From: Dehalococcoidia bacterium
Lineage (GTDB): Bacteria; Chloroflexota; Dehalococcoidia; Tepidiformales; Tepidiformaceae
Length of the DNA stretch: 64,000 nucleotides
Direction of reading: 5' to 3'
NCBI GenBank assembly: GCA_020850615.1
Contig: JADZEI010000001.1
Location: 52,402-116,401 of the forward strand
The position numbers were made by a program, and so were the translations under genes. The notes below the pieces were generated by a model. It was not told the DNA's origin. It made no database searches and worked only from the letters and a program-made list of their open reading frames with translations. Positions 6,261 through 14,345 of the stretch are shown one piece after another (positions within the stretch are counted from its first letter, which is position 1; every line of letters starts with the position of its first letter).

Positions 6261-8900
6261 CTACTGTTTCGGGTAGATCCACTGGGTGGCAGCGCTGGTG
6301 CCGTTGGCGAACCAGTACGCCTCGTCGTGGACGAGCTGGCTGAAGTCGTTCGCGCCCGGGATGTTCACGCCATCCGGGAAGAACGCGAACCAGCACTGGG
6401 TCTGGCCCGTAGGACAGCCCGTGCCGGCGGCGTTCCACCAGTAGATCGCAGTGACAATGCCGGAGACGTCGTTCATCTGCGGGTTGCTGTCGTTGCCCTG
6501 GAGCGCGGCGAGGGCGTTCATGGTCGGGCCCTGCCAGGCGAGCAGGGTCCAGCGGACGTAGAGCGTCACCGTCTGGGTCGAGCCCGGGGGCGTACCGTAG
6601 GTGAAGTCGTTCTGGCTGCCGGTCGTGGTGTTCGAGCCGACGCTCGGCACGGTGACGACGACCTCGACGGTACCGGTCGTGGCGCGGGAGGGCGCCGTGA
6701 CGACGATCTGCGTGTTGGAGACCGACTGAATGGTGCCGGCGACGCCACCGAACGTCACCGATGTCGCGCCGAGCAGGTTCGTACCCGTGATGGTGACGCT
6801 TGTCCCGCTGGTGTTGATGGGCGTCGAGCTCGGCGAGATGCTCGTGATGACCGGGATGCTGCCGGTGCTGGTGTAGGTGTAGTCGTCCGCGCTCGTGTCG
6901 GGCGACGTGCCACCGGTGCTGGTCACCGAGACGCGGACGACACCGGCGGCGCCGGGGGGCGCGATGGCGCTGATGGTCGTGGAACTGGTCACGACGTAGT
7001 CAATGGCATCGACGGACCCGAAGTTGACGTCGGTGACGTTGACGAAGTTCGTGCCGGTGATCGTGACCGAGGTGTTGCCGGTGCCAGGGCCGGACGACGG
7101 AGTCAGGCTCGTGATGGTGGGGCCGGCGGTGTAGGTGTAGTTATCCGCGGCCGAGTCCGGGCTGGAGACGACGCCGCAGGTCACGACGACATCCACAGTG
7201 CCGATGTTGTGCTCCGGCGCCACGTACGTCATCTGTGTGGAGCTCACGGTGCTGCCCGAGAGTCGGCTCGCGGTGACGCCGCCGAAGGTGACCGAGCAGC
7301 TGAACTCGAAGCCGGTGCCGGTGATGACGACGGGGTTGCCGCCCGCCGGCGGGCCGGACGCGGGCACGAGACCTGTGACGGTGACGCCACCGTCGTTGTC
7401 GCCGATGGTGATCACCGCGCTCGCCGGGCTGCCAAGCGTAGCACCGGCGCTCGGGTTGCTGAGGGCGAAGGTGAACGTCTCGGCGCCTTCGGGGTTGATG
7501 TCGTTGATGATCGGGATCGTCACCGTCTTCGACGCCTCGCCGTTGACGAAGTTCAGGGTGCCGGAGGTGGACGTGTAGTCCAGGCCGGCGACGGCCGTGC
7601 CGTTGGAGGTCGCGTAGTCGACGGATGCACTGCCCGTCGTGGACAGGCGGTTCACGGTGACGATGACGTTGTTCGCCGCGCCTTCAGTGCCGGCGTAGGT
7701 GGCAGACGAGAGCGAGAACGTCCCGATACCGTCGTCGTCGTAGACGGTGAGGGTGGTCGTGGTCTGGCCACTAATCGAGGCGGTGCCGGTGACGATGGAG
7801 AGCCCGAAGAGCACCGTTTCGGTGGTCTCCGAGATGGAATCGTTCTCGATTGGGAAGATGCACGAGTCTGTCGTCTCGCCGGGCCCGAACGTGACGCTCA
7901 CGGAGTTGTCTTCGTAGTCGCTCGGGTTCGTCGCGGTACCGCCGGCCGTAACGTTGCAGTTGAGCGTCACCGTACCGGCGGTGCCGCCCGTCCGCGTGAC
8001 CTGGAGAGACGCGGGGCCTGCTCCTTCGGTCACGTTGAAGTTGGAAGATGTGTAGTCGAAGACGCCGCTGCTGGCGTCCGAGATGGTGAGGGTGTGGGTG
8101 GTCTGAGCGCCGAGGGCAGTGCCCGCCGGACCAGTGGGAAGCGAGAGTGTCAGCAGGACCGCATCCGTAGCCTCGGTGATCGCATCAGACACCAGAGAAG
8201 CGATAACGCAGTTCTTGGTCGTCTCGCCGGGGCCGAACGAGAGCACCTGGGGCGACGTCGCATTGTAGTCAGCGCCCGTGGCCGGTGCCACCGGGGTGAT
8301 GGTGCAGCTGACGCCGACCGTCGCACCAGTGCCGCCCGCGCGTGTAATGGGAATCTGGAGGTTGTTTGAGCCCTCCGGCGAGGTGGACGACGCCAGCGCG
8401 AACTGGAGCGTGGCGGGGCCATCGTCGTCGAGGATGGTCACCGTGGCGTTCGCGGTCCCTTCCAGGTCGGTGTCGTCCTGGGTCTCAATCGTGGCCTGCA
8501 GGTCACGGTTGCCATCGGTGTCGGTATTGCCGCAGGTCGTGAGAGACGTTTCGACGAACGTCTGACCGGAGCCGAAGATGAAGAGCTGGGACGCGCCGGG
8601 GCTGACGTAATCCACGGCGCTCGTGTTATTGCAGGTGCCGGGCGTGGCGGTCCCCGGCGTGAGCGTCAGCCGAACCCCTACGCCGGCAGCCGTTCCAACG
8701 GTCCGATTGATCCGGATTACGATGCCGGTACCTTCGGTACCCGAGTATGTGGTCGAACTCAAGCTGAAGGTGTTGCCAGCCGCGTGCGCGTCCCGGGCGG
8801 GGCCGGAGACGAACATGAGGGTGACCGCAAGCAGGGCGAGGGCGGGCAAGACGGCGATCTGGCGCCACCCCACCCTGGTTTGTCGATGGTTTATCCGCAC
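6261..8900 (-). CDS. Secreted Calx-beta and IPT/TIG repeat surface protein
   Basis: This is an 879-residue secreted protein. The GTG at 8900 is preferred because GGGAGGAG lies 7 nt before it and it gives a clean signal peptide (IAVLPALALLAVTLMFVSGP, cleavage after AHA near residue 40). About four Calx-beta repeats follow (roughly 42-510), with typical EGT/EGA openings and FxxGE(T/A)xK motifs. About three IPT/TIG repeats (about 515-770) have the ITSxSPSSGP pattern. A unique C-terminal domain (about 775-879) is rich in Trp, Tyr and Cys. No LPXTG, S-layer anchor or transmembrane tail is seen, so it may be released or held by its C-terminal domain. Adhesion or matrix function is inferred. Confidence 0.88.
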   Translation of the reverse strand: MRINHRQTRVGWRQIAVLPALALLAVTLMFVSGPARDAHAAGNTFSLSSTTYSGTEGTGIVIRINRTVGTAAGVGVRLTLTPGTATPGTCNNTSAVDYVSPGASQLFIFGSGQTFVETSLTTCGNTDTDGNRDLQATIETQDDTDLEGTANATVTILDDDGPATLQFALASSTSPEGSNNLQIPITRAGGTGATVGVSCTITPVAPATGADYNATSPQVLSFGPGETTKNCVIASLVSDAITEATDAVLLTLSLPTGPAGTALGAQTTHTLTISDASSGVFDYTSSNFNVTEGAGPASLQVTRTGGTAGTVTLNCNVTAGGTATNPSDYEDNSVSVTFGPGETTDSCIFPIENDSISETTETVLFGLSIVTGTASISGQTTTTLTVYDDDGIGTFSLSSATYAGTEGAANNVIVTVNRLSTTGSASVDYATSNGTAVAGLDYTSTSGTLNFVNGEASKTVTIPIINDINPEGAETFTFALSNPSAGATLGSPASAVITIGDNDGGVTVTGLVPASGPPAGGNPVVITGTGFEFSCSVTFGGVTASRLSGSTVSSTQMTYVAPEHNIGTVDVVVTCGVVSSPDSAADNYTYTAGPTITSLTPSSGPGTGNTSVTITGTNFVNVTDVNFGSVDAIDYVVTSSTTISAIAPPGAAGVVRVSVTSTGGTSPDTSADDYTYTSTGSIPVITSISPSSTPINTSGTSVTITGTNLLGATSVTFGGVAGTIQSVSNTQIVVTAPSRATTGTVEVVVTVPSVGSNTTTGSQNDFTYGTPPGSTQTVTLYVRWTLLAWQGPTMNALAALQGNDSNPQMNDVSGIVTAIYWWNAAGTGCPTGQTQCWFAFFPDGVNIPGANDFSQLVHDEAYWFANGTSAATQWIYPKQ

Positions 8901-9202
8901 GGTAGTGCTCCTCCCAATTGCACTGAGTCCGCTCCTTCGCGTGAGGCGCTCGCGGCACTTTACTCCGCGATGTAAACACTGCGCCAATTCTTATGACATG
9001 AAGAGGTCCTTACCGCCAACTTTTCGAATCGCCAGGCGCACGTAGGCCGATTTCGACTCCAGACGCAGCCCGCCCGGGCGTTGTTCCCGGCGGCAACGCC
9101 AAGCTCGCGACGCCGCGGGCGGGTACACATGCGACTCATACAACGCAGTCCCGGAACCTGTGGAGACGGGCGAAGGACGCGAAAAGGCGGGACTCGGCGG
9201 CC
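8901..9202. other. Non-coding gap
   Basis: About 300 bases between the start of the repeat protein and the end of the zinc-ribbon gene. It must hold the promoter of the repeat-protein gene, but no convincing -35/-10 pair was found. Open frames here are short and lack family resemblance. Confidence 0.6.
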
Positions 9203-9490
9203 CTATCCGGCGATCCACCAGCCATCGATGACGTCGCGCTCATTGAATTCGTCGCGGCAGGGGCCACAGAGCCGGCCGCCGAGGAAGCGCTCGCCGCCGT
9301 TCGAATGGCGCAGCACCAGGGTGTGCTCGCCGGGGATGCCGCAGATCAGGCAGGTGGCCCCGCCGATGAGCTCTTCCTTGCCGCAGCGGGTGCAGGCGAG
9401 GACGTCGGCGGACTTCGCCCGGAAGTCGTGGCGGCCGGGTTCGCAGTAGCGCTCGAGCCAGTGCTCCACCCAGCTTCCCTGGTACGGCAT
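9203..9490 (-). CDS. Small zinc-ribbon protein
   Basis: This 95-residue protein has three Cys pairs: CTRC near residue 33, CLIC near residue 47 and CGPC near residue 75, consistent with one or two structural zincs. The N-terminus (WVEHWLERYCEPGRHDFRAK) is Trp/Arg-rich. The ATG at 9490 lies 6 nt after a TAGATT -10-like hexamer, so the message is probably leaderless. It stands alone, divergent from the membrane protein to its right. The family is not recognised; nucleic-acid or protein binding is a guess from the ribbon fold. Confidence 0.7.
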   Translation of the reverse strand: MPYQGSWVEHWLERYCEPGRHDFRAKSADVLACTRCGKEELIGGATCLICGIPGEHTLVLRHSNGGERFLGGRLCGPCRDEFNERDVIDGWWIAG

Positions 9491-9496
9491 GGATGT

Positions 9497-9502
9497 AATC
9501 TA
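9497..9502 (-). promoter_or_regulatory. -10 hexamer TAGATT, leaderless start of the zinc-ribbon gene
   Basis: TAGATT reads on the minus strand with 6 nt to the ATG at 9490. No Shine-Dalgarno sequence is present, so transcription should start at or next to the start codon. Confidence 0.5.
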
Positions 9503-9579
9503 CGCGTAAACGCGCGCTACGCCAAAAGCGTGGGAAAGGGCAAACCGGGGTCTGCGCTGTCCCTATCGCGGGGGCGGCC

Positions 9580-9585
9580 TACACT
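9580..9585 (+). promoter_or_regulatory. -10 hexamer TACACT, leaderless start of the membrane protein gene
   Basis: TACACT is followed by 6 nt and the GTG start at 9592, with no ribosome-binding site between. This supports the GTG as the true start. Confidence 0.5.
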
Positions 9586-9591
9586 CGGATA

Positions 9592-10425
9592 GTGAACGCC
9601 GCTGCGCTCCCCTACACGCTCCTCCTCATCCTCGCCGAGCTCGCCATCGGCAGCCTCTGGATCACCGTTGCCAGCGACCTCCGCGGGGGCGTGACGCGCG
9701 GGTTCGTCATGACCATGGCCCTCTGCGTCGCCGTTACGGCGGGCCTGACCTACTGGACGGCGACGGGGCTCGACGTTGCGGCGGATGTCGACGGCTACGC
9801 GATCGACGGCGACTGGTTCGGGCCGATGCGGCGGGCGCTGATGGTGGTCATCGTCGCGTCGACCATCTACATGTTCGCGGTGTTCATGGGCTGGGACCCG
9901 GTGGGGCGGCTGGCCGGACTGGCGGGGAGCGCCGCGGGGATCCTGGTGGTGGGGCTGCTGGCGGCGGTGCTGGCACCGCCGACGTGGGGGTACCCGGCGA
10001 TCCTGCTCGGGCTGCTCGCGGGGACGCTGGCGATGGGAGCTGTGAGCGTCGCGATGGTGTGGGGCCACTGGTACCTGACCGAAGGCGCGCTGCCCGCGTG
10101 GCCGCTCCGCGACCTCGACTGGATCCTGATCGGCGCGCTGGCGTTCCAGGTGCTGGTGCTCGCGGTCAACCTCGTGGTGCCCGTGCGCGAGACGCCGGCG
10201 CCGGCGAACCCGGTCGACGCGGGGCTGTTCGCCAACCCGGCGTTCTACCTGCGGATCGGGGTCGGGATCGTGTTCCCGGTGATCCTAGCGATCCTTTCGC
10301 TGAAGACGACGCAGATCCAGGCGATGCAGAGCGCGACGGGCCTGCTCTACATCTGCATGGGCGCGGTGTTCGCGGGCGAAGTGCTGGGCAAGGGGCTGAT
10401 GTTCCTGACGGGTCGGCCGGTGTAG
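9592..10425 (+). CDS. Multi-pass membrane protein, unknown function
   Basis: This 277-residue protein has about eight predicted transmembrane helices (near 4-24, 37-57, 83-103, 108-131, 136-160, 173-197, 222-245 and 250-270). A loop motif MVWGHWYLTEGALP near residue 150 may be functional, since a His/Trp pair in a short loop could bind a cofactor or metal. It starts with GTG directly after a -10-like hexamer. The next gene is over 200 nt downstream, so it appears monocistronic. The family is not recognised; a distant relation to quinol- or haem-binding membrane anchors cannot be tested by eye. Confidence 0.75.
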   Translation: MNAAALPYTLLLILAELAIGSLWITVASDLRGGVTRGFVMTMALCVAVTAGLTYWTATGLDVAADVDGYAIDGDWFGPMRRALMVVIVASTIYMFAVFMGWDPVGRLAGLAGSAAGILVVGLLAAVLAPPTWGYPAILLGLLAGTLAMGAVSVAMVWGHWYLTEGALPAWPLRDLDWILIGALAFQVLVLAVNLVVPVRETPAPANPVDAGLFANPAFYLRIGVGIVFPVILAILSLKTTQIQAMQSATGLLYICMGAVFAGEVLGKGLMFLTGRPV

Positions 10426-10453
10426 GTCCGCCCCGCCGTCCGCCCCGCCCCCG

Positions 10454-10481
10454 GGCGAAAGGCGAAGGGTGAAGGGTGAAA
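10454..10481. repeat. Four tandem heptamers, GGYGAAR family
   Basis: The four units are GGCGAAA, GGCGAAG, GGTGAAG and GGTGAAA, 28 nt in all. They lie in the gap between the membrane protein and the radical SAM gene. Confidence 0.8.
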
Positions 10482-10517
10482 GCCGGGCGTCCGCTGTGCC
10501 CGGCTCCGGGAGCGAAC

Positions 10518-10545
10518 CGGACAACGGAGAACGGACAACGGAAAG
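10518..10545. repeat. Four tandem heptamers, CGGANAA family
   Basis: The four units are CGGACAA, CGGAGAA, CGGACAA and CGGAAAG, again 28 nt. The block sits 36 nt after the GGYGAAR block and is unrelated in sequence. Confidence 0.8.
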
Positions 10546-10633
10546 CGCCGCCGGTTGGGCCGGGTGAGCGCGTGGGCTACCATGGAGGTTCATCCCGGGC
10601 GCTGTGGCGCCACCGGAAGGAGGGCAACCCCCG

Positions 10634-12547
10634 ATGCCCGCAACGATCGACGAACTGCTTTCGCGTGTTTCGAAGCCGGCCCGGTACACGGGCGGCGAGT
10701 GGAACACCGTGACCAAGCCGTGGGACTCCGCGGCGGTGCGGATGGTGCTCGCCTACCCGGATGCCTACGACATCGGCATGTCGAACATGGGGCTGGGCAT
10801 CCTCTATGACCTGCTGAATCGCCGCGACGACGTGCTCTGCGAGCGGGCGTTCGCGCCGTGGGAGGACATGGAGGCGGAGCTGCGGCGCGAGGGCGTCGCG
10901 CTCTGGAGCCTCGAGAACCGGCGGCCCCTGCGCGACTTCGATGTCGTCGGGTTCACGTTCCAGTACGAACTGACCTACACGAACGTGCTCAACATGCTCG
11001 ACCTCGGGGGTATCCCGGCATGGTCGCGCGAGCGCGGTGAGAGCGACCCGCTGGTCATCGCGGGCGGCAGCGGCGCGTTCAACCCGGAGCCGATGTCGCC
11101 GTTCATCGACGCGTTCTTCATCGGCGAGGGCGAGGACGCAATCAGCGAGCTGGCCGACCGCGTTCGCGAATGGAAGCGCGCCGGCACGCCGCGGGCGGAG
11201 CGGCTGCGCAGCCTGCTTTCGATGCCGGGCGTGTACGTGCCATCGTTCTACGAGGCGCGGTGGGACGCTGCCGGGCACTTCGCCGGGCTCGAACCGCTGG
11301 TGCCCGAAGCGCCGCGGGTGATCCACCGGCGGATCGTGGAGCAGCTCCCGCCGCCGCTCGTGAAGCCGATCGTGCCGTTCCTCCAGACGGTCCATGACCG
11401 GGCCGCGGTGGAGATCCAGCGCGGCTGCACGCAGGGGTGCCGGTTCTGCCAGGCCGGGATGATCTACCGGCCGACGCGCGAACGGACGCCGGACGAGGTG
11501 GCCGAGGCGGCACGCCAGCTGATGGCGAACACGGGGTACGACGAGCTTTCGCTGCTATCGCTGAGCACGACGGACCACAGCGAGATCGTGCCGATGGTCC
11601 AGAAGCTCACGGGCACCTACCCGGACCTGAAGGTCTCGATCCCGAGCACGCGTGTGGACAGCTTCTCGGTGGAGGTGGCGAACGCTGTGGCCGCAGGCAA
11701 GAAGCACACGCTCACGCTCGCGCCGGAGGCCGGGAGCCAGCGGCTGCGGCTCGCGATCAACAAGCTCGTGACCGACGACGACCTGCTCGGGGCAGCCGAG
11801 AACGCGTTCGAGCGCGGGTGGACCGGGATCAAGATGTACTTCATGGTCGGGCTGCCCACGGAGACGCACGAAGACGTGGCCGGCATCGTCGAGATGGGCA
11901 AGAAGGTGAAGGCGATCGGGAAGAAGCACGTGGGCGGCCGGGCGCGGGTGCGGGTGAGCACGAGCAACCTGGTGCCGAAGGCACACACGCCCTTCCAGTG
12001 GGCGCGCCAGGAGACGGCCGAGGAGCTCGACCCGAAGCATCGGATGCTGCGGGAGGAGTGCCGGGCGGCGGGCATCGAGTTCAGCTGGAACGACCCGGCC
12101 GATAGCTTCCTCGAAGCGGTGCTGAGCCGCGGCGACCGCAAGGTGGCGGACGCGATCCATGCTGCCTGGCGGCGCGGGGCGAAGTTCGACGCCTGGGGCG
12201 AATACTTCCGCGGCGACCTGTGGGACGCGGCGTTCGAGGAGATCGGCGTGGATCCCGGCTGGTACGCACATCGCGAATGGGACACGCGGGACCCGCTGCC
12301 GTGGGACCACATCGACACGGGCGTGACGAAGAGCTACCTCCGCGGCCAGTGGCAGAGCACGCTGAACGGCAAGACGGTCGCGGACTGCCACCACGGCGCG
12401 TGCAACGTCTGCGGGATGCAGAGCTTCGACACGCTGCGCGGCGAGGGAGAGCAGGGCGTGGCGGACTGCCAGGTGAAGCTGGGCAAGCTGAAGGAGCTCC
12501 GCCGGGGGGCGAAGTCGTACGAAGGGGAGCTCCTGGAGCTGGTGTAG
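10634..12547 (+). CDS. B12-binding-type radical SAM protein (TIGR03960 family)
   Basis: This 637-residue protein has the TIGR03960 layout: an N-terminal Rossmann-like cobalamin-binding-type region (about 30-180; PDAYDIGMSNMGLGILYDLL), then a radical SAM core with the cluster motif RGCTQGCRFC (CxxxCxxC) near residue 265, and a C-terminal Cys-containing tail (CHHGACNVCG). The start at 10634 is set by AAGGAGG 10 nt upstream. In many bacteria this protein is paired with a DUF2344 partner and lies near ribosomal genes or RNase E/G; no such partner is visible here. The substrate is unknown; tRNA or rRNA modification is the usual speculation for the family. Confidence 0.88.
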   Translation: MPATIDELLSRVSKPARYTGGEWNTVTKPWDSAAVRMVLAYPDAYDIGMSNMGLGILYDLLNRRDDVLCERAFAPWEDMEAELRREGVALWSLENRRPLRDFDVVGFTFQYELTYTNVLNMLDLGGIPAWSRERGESDPLVIAGGSGAFNPEPMSPFIDAFFIGEGEDAISELADRVREWKRAGTPRAERLRSLLSMPGVYVPSFYEARWDAAGHFAGLEPLVPEAPRVIHRRIVEQLPPPLVKPIVPFLQTVHDRAAVEIQRGCTQGCRFCQAGMIYRPTRERTPDEVAEAARQLMANTGYDELSLLSLSTTDHSEIVPMVQKLTGTYPDLKVSIPSTRVDSFSVEVANAVAAGKKHTLTLAPEAGSQRLRLAINKLVTDDDLLGAAENAFERGWTGIKMYFMVGLPTETHEDVAGIVEMGKKVKAIGKKHVGGRARVRVSTSNLVPKAHTPFQWARQETAEELDPKHRMLREECRAAGIEFSWNDPADSFLEAVLSRGDRKVADAIHAAWRRGAKFDAWGEYFRGDLWDAAFEEIGVDPGWYAHREWDTRDPLPWDHIDTGVTKSYLRGQWQSTLNGKTVADCHHGACNVCGMQSFDTLRGEGEQGVADCQVKLGKLKELRRGAKSYEGELLELV

Positions 12548-12550
12548 ACT
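12545..12550 (+). promoter_or_regulatory. -10 hexamer TAGACT overlapping the stop of the radical SAM gene
   Basis: TAGACT includes the TAG stop codon of the radical SAM gene and lies 6 nt before the ATG at 12557. It could give the small downstream gene its own leaderless transcript. Confidence 0.4.
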
Positions 12551-12556
12551 GGGCCG

Positions 12557-12754
12557 ATGAAGCGCGTGCACGAGCCTGCGGCCTGCCCGGAGCCCGATTT
12601 GAGCGATCGGGAGCGGCTCCGGGATTCGGAGGCGGACCGCGAAGAGTGGCGGATCCGAACCGACGAGGCTGGCGCGAGCGCCGAAGCGCCGCATGTCTTC
12701 GAGGACATCGAGGCGTTCGTTCAGTGGTTGGAGGCGGGGAACTCCCAGTCCTGA
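12557..12754 (+). CDS. Small acidic hypothetical protein
   Basis: This 65-residue protein is highly charged (Glu/Asp/Arg-rich) and ends with a helix containing EDIEAFVQWLEAG. It starts 9 nt after the radical SAM stop and has a -10-like TAGACT 6 nt before its ATG. It has no recognisable domain. It ends about 20 nt before the convergent LuxR-type gene. Tight placement and a plausible start support it as a gene, but short length limits certainty. Confidence 0.5.
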   Translation: MKRVHEPAACPEPDLSDRERLRDSEADREEWRIRTDEAGASAEAPHVFEDIEAFVQWLEAGNSQS

Positions 12755-12776
12755 GCTGGCTGCGTAGCGGAGGGCG

Positions 12777-14294
12777 CTACGGCGCGGCGAGGCCGAGGAC
12801 CTGTGCGGGGGCGGTGCCGATGCCGCTGCTCATGGCGATGCCGCCGGGGGTGACGACGACGGAGTCGACGGCGCCCTGGGGGATGAACCAGGGGGCGACG
12901 GGCGCGGAGGAGCTGGCAGGATCGATGAGCCAGAGGCCGGAGCCGCAGAGCCAGCCGAGCGTCCGACGGCCGCTCGCGGGCAGGAATTGCGATCTCGGCG
13001 AGCTGACCGCGCAGGGGAGAGCGTTCACCTGCCAGGCCAGCTTGCCGTCCGCGTCGCGCGCCTCGATCCACTGGCCAGCGGAAACGACCAGGTGCGCTTT
13101 GGTGTTCGCGGGGAAGGTGTAGGGCACCCGCCCATCGAGCGGCCCGGCGGCCCAGTCCATCTTCCCGGAATCGAGGTCCAGTGCGACGAGCTCTTCGCCC
13201 GGCACGACAACCTGGTTGTCTAAGAACGTGGGCGGCGAGGAGATCGACCCCATGTCCCGCTGCCATGCGAGCTCTCCCGTTACGGCGTTGAAGCGGGCGA
13301 CCTGCCCATCCGGCGAGGCGAGCGTGAAGGGTGACGAAAAGACGGTCGAGGTGCCGAGCTGGACCTGCCAGCGCACCTCGCCGGTCGCGGCGTCCAGGCC
13401 CCAGGCGCGGCCGGCGAGCCGCGAGGTGTCGGCGAACAGGCCGACGCCCCAGTCCGTCGGGTGCCAGATGGCGGGGTCGGCGTCGGCGACGATCACAACG
13501 GCTCCCTCGTCGGCGACGGCGTAGGGGACGCCCGGGAAGCTGGTGCGCCAGAGCTCGGCGCCGGTGGCCGGGTCGAGCCCGTAGACGGTGCCGTCGGCGG
13601 TCCCGAAGACGACGGCATCCGCGGTCGTGGCGGCCGGGTAGGGCTGCGATGGCGTGGAGAAGCGCCATCGCTCGGCGCCGGTGGCGTCGTCGATGACGGC
13701 GACGTAGCCCGGCTGGAGCACGAAGCCATCGAACGATTGGCGTGCGACCGAGGCGACAAGGACGCCGCGGGTGCCCGCGAGCCAGACCTGCGCCTGGAGC
13801 TCGCCGGAGTCCCAGCGCCAGCGGACATCGGGGCCTTTCGTGGGCGTGGCGGGGGGCGGGGGGCTTGGCGTGGCGTCGGGCGACGGGGTGGCCGAGGTTT
13901 GTGGCGTGGACGTGGGTGCGACATCGGACGCGGGCGTGTCGTCGCCGCTGCTGGAGGCGATCACGATGGCTGCGACTGTGGCGGCGCCGACGGCTGCGAT
14001 GGCGATGCCACCGCCCAGCGCGAGCCGCCCGATGCCAATGGCCGCGAGGCCGCGGGCGAGCCGCGCCGCAGGCCGCTGGTGGTCGCGCCAGGCGGCGACG
14101 GCTTCTTCGCGGCTCGAGACCTGGAGCCGGGCGAGGATCTCGCTGACGTGGTACTTGGCGCCTTCGAGCGAAAGGCCGAGCTCCCGGGCGATGTCGAAGT
14201 TCGTGCGGCCCGCGGACATGAGCGCGATGACCTCGCGCTGGCGCGGCGTGAGGTCGAGCTGGCGTTCGACGGCATGGGATCCCGCCCGTGGCAT
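12777..14294 (-). CDS. Membrane-anchored LuxR-type regulator with extracytoplasmic PQQ-like beta-propeller
   Basis: This 505-residue protein has three parts. Residues 10-72 form a LuxR/GerE helix-turn-helix (LTPRQREVIALMSAGRTNFD, then GAKYHVSEILARL). Residues about 91-114 are a single transmembrane segment rich in Ala/Gly/Val. A Ser/Thr/Pro linker (115-155) leads to a PQQ/WD-like propeller (157-505) with repeated motifs such as GAERWRF, GAELWRT and GEVRWQV. By topology the propeller is outside and the HTH inside, which would make it a one-component transmembrane regulator. TACGGT lies 6 nt before the ATG, suggesting a leaderless message. No partner kinase or adjacent target is obvious. Confidence 0.85.
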   Translation of the reverse strand: MPRAGSHAVERQLDLTPRQREVIALMSAGRTNFDIARELGLSLEGAKYHVSEILARLQVSSREEAVAAWRDHQRPAARLARGLAAIGIGRLALGGGIAIAAVGAATVAAIVIASSSGDDTPASDVAPTSTPQTSATPSPDATPSPPPPATPTKGPDVRWRWDSGELQAQVWLAGTRGVLVASVARQSFDGFVLQPGYVAVIDDATGAERWRFSTPSQPYPAATTADAVVFGTADGTVYGLDPATGAELWRTSFPGVPYAVADEGAVVIVADADPAIWHPTDWGVGLFADTSRLAGRAWGLDAATGEVRWQVQLGTSTVFSSPFTLASPDGQVARFNAVTGELAWQRDMGSISSPPTFLDNQVVVPGEELVALDLDSGKMDWAAGPLDGRVPYTFPANTKAHLVVSAGQWIEARDADGKLAWQVNALPCAVSSPRSQFLPASGRRTLGWLCGSGLWLIDPASSSAPVAPWFIPQGAVDSVVVTPGGIAMSSGIGTAPAQVLGLAAP

Positions 14295-14300
14295 GGATAC

Positions 14301-14306
14301 ACCGTA
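14301..14306 (-). promoter_or_regulatory. -10-like hexamer TACGGT, leaderless start of the LuxR/propeller gene
   Basis: TACGGT on the minus strand is separated from the ATG at 14294 by 6 nt (GTATCC). It is weaker than the other examples because position 5 is G. Confidence 0.35.
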
Positions 14307-14345
14307 CTCCGTGGCGTCGCGGCTGCCTCTACCCTATGTTCGACA

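Noticed and set aside
6126..8369. 747-codon open frame on the plus strand
   Set aside because: It is antisense to the Calx-beta/IPT gene, is extremely Arg/Gly/Asp/Val-rich and matches no family; it is a high-GC shadow.
12763..12781. Hairpin CGTAGCG/CGCTACG as terminator of the radical SAM operon
   Set aside because: It overlaps the stop codon of the convergent gene and has no U-tract; it is too weak to list as a terminator.
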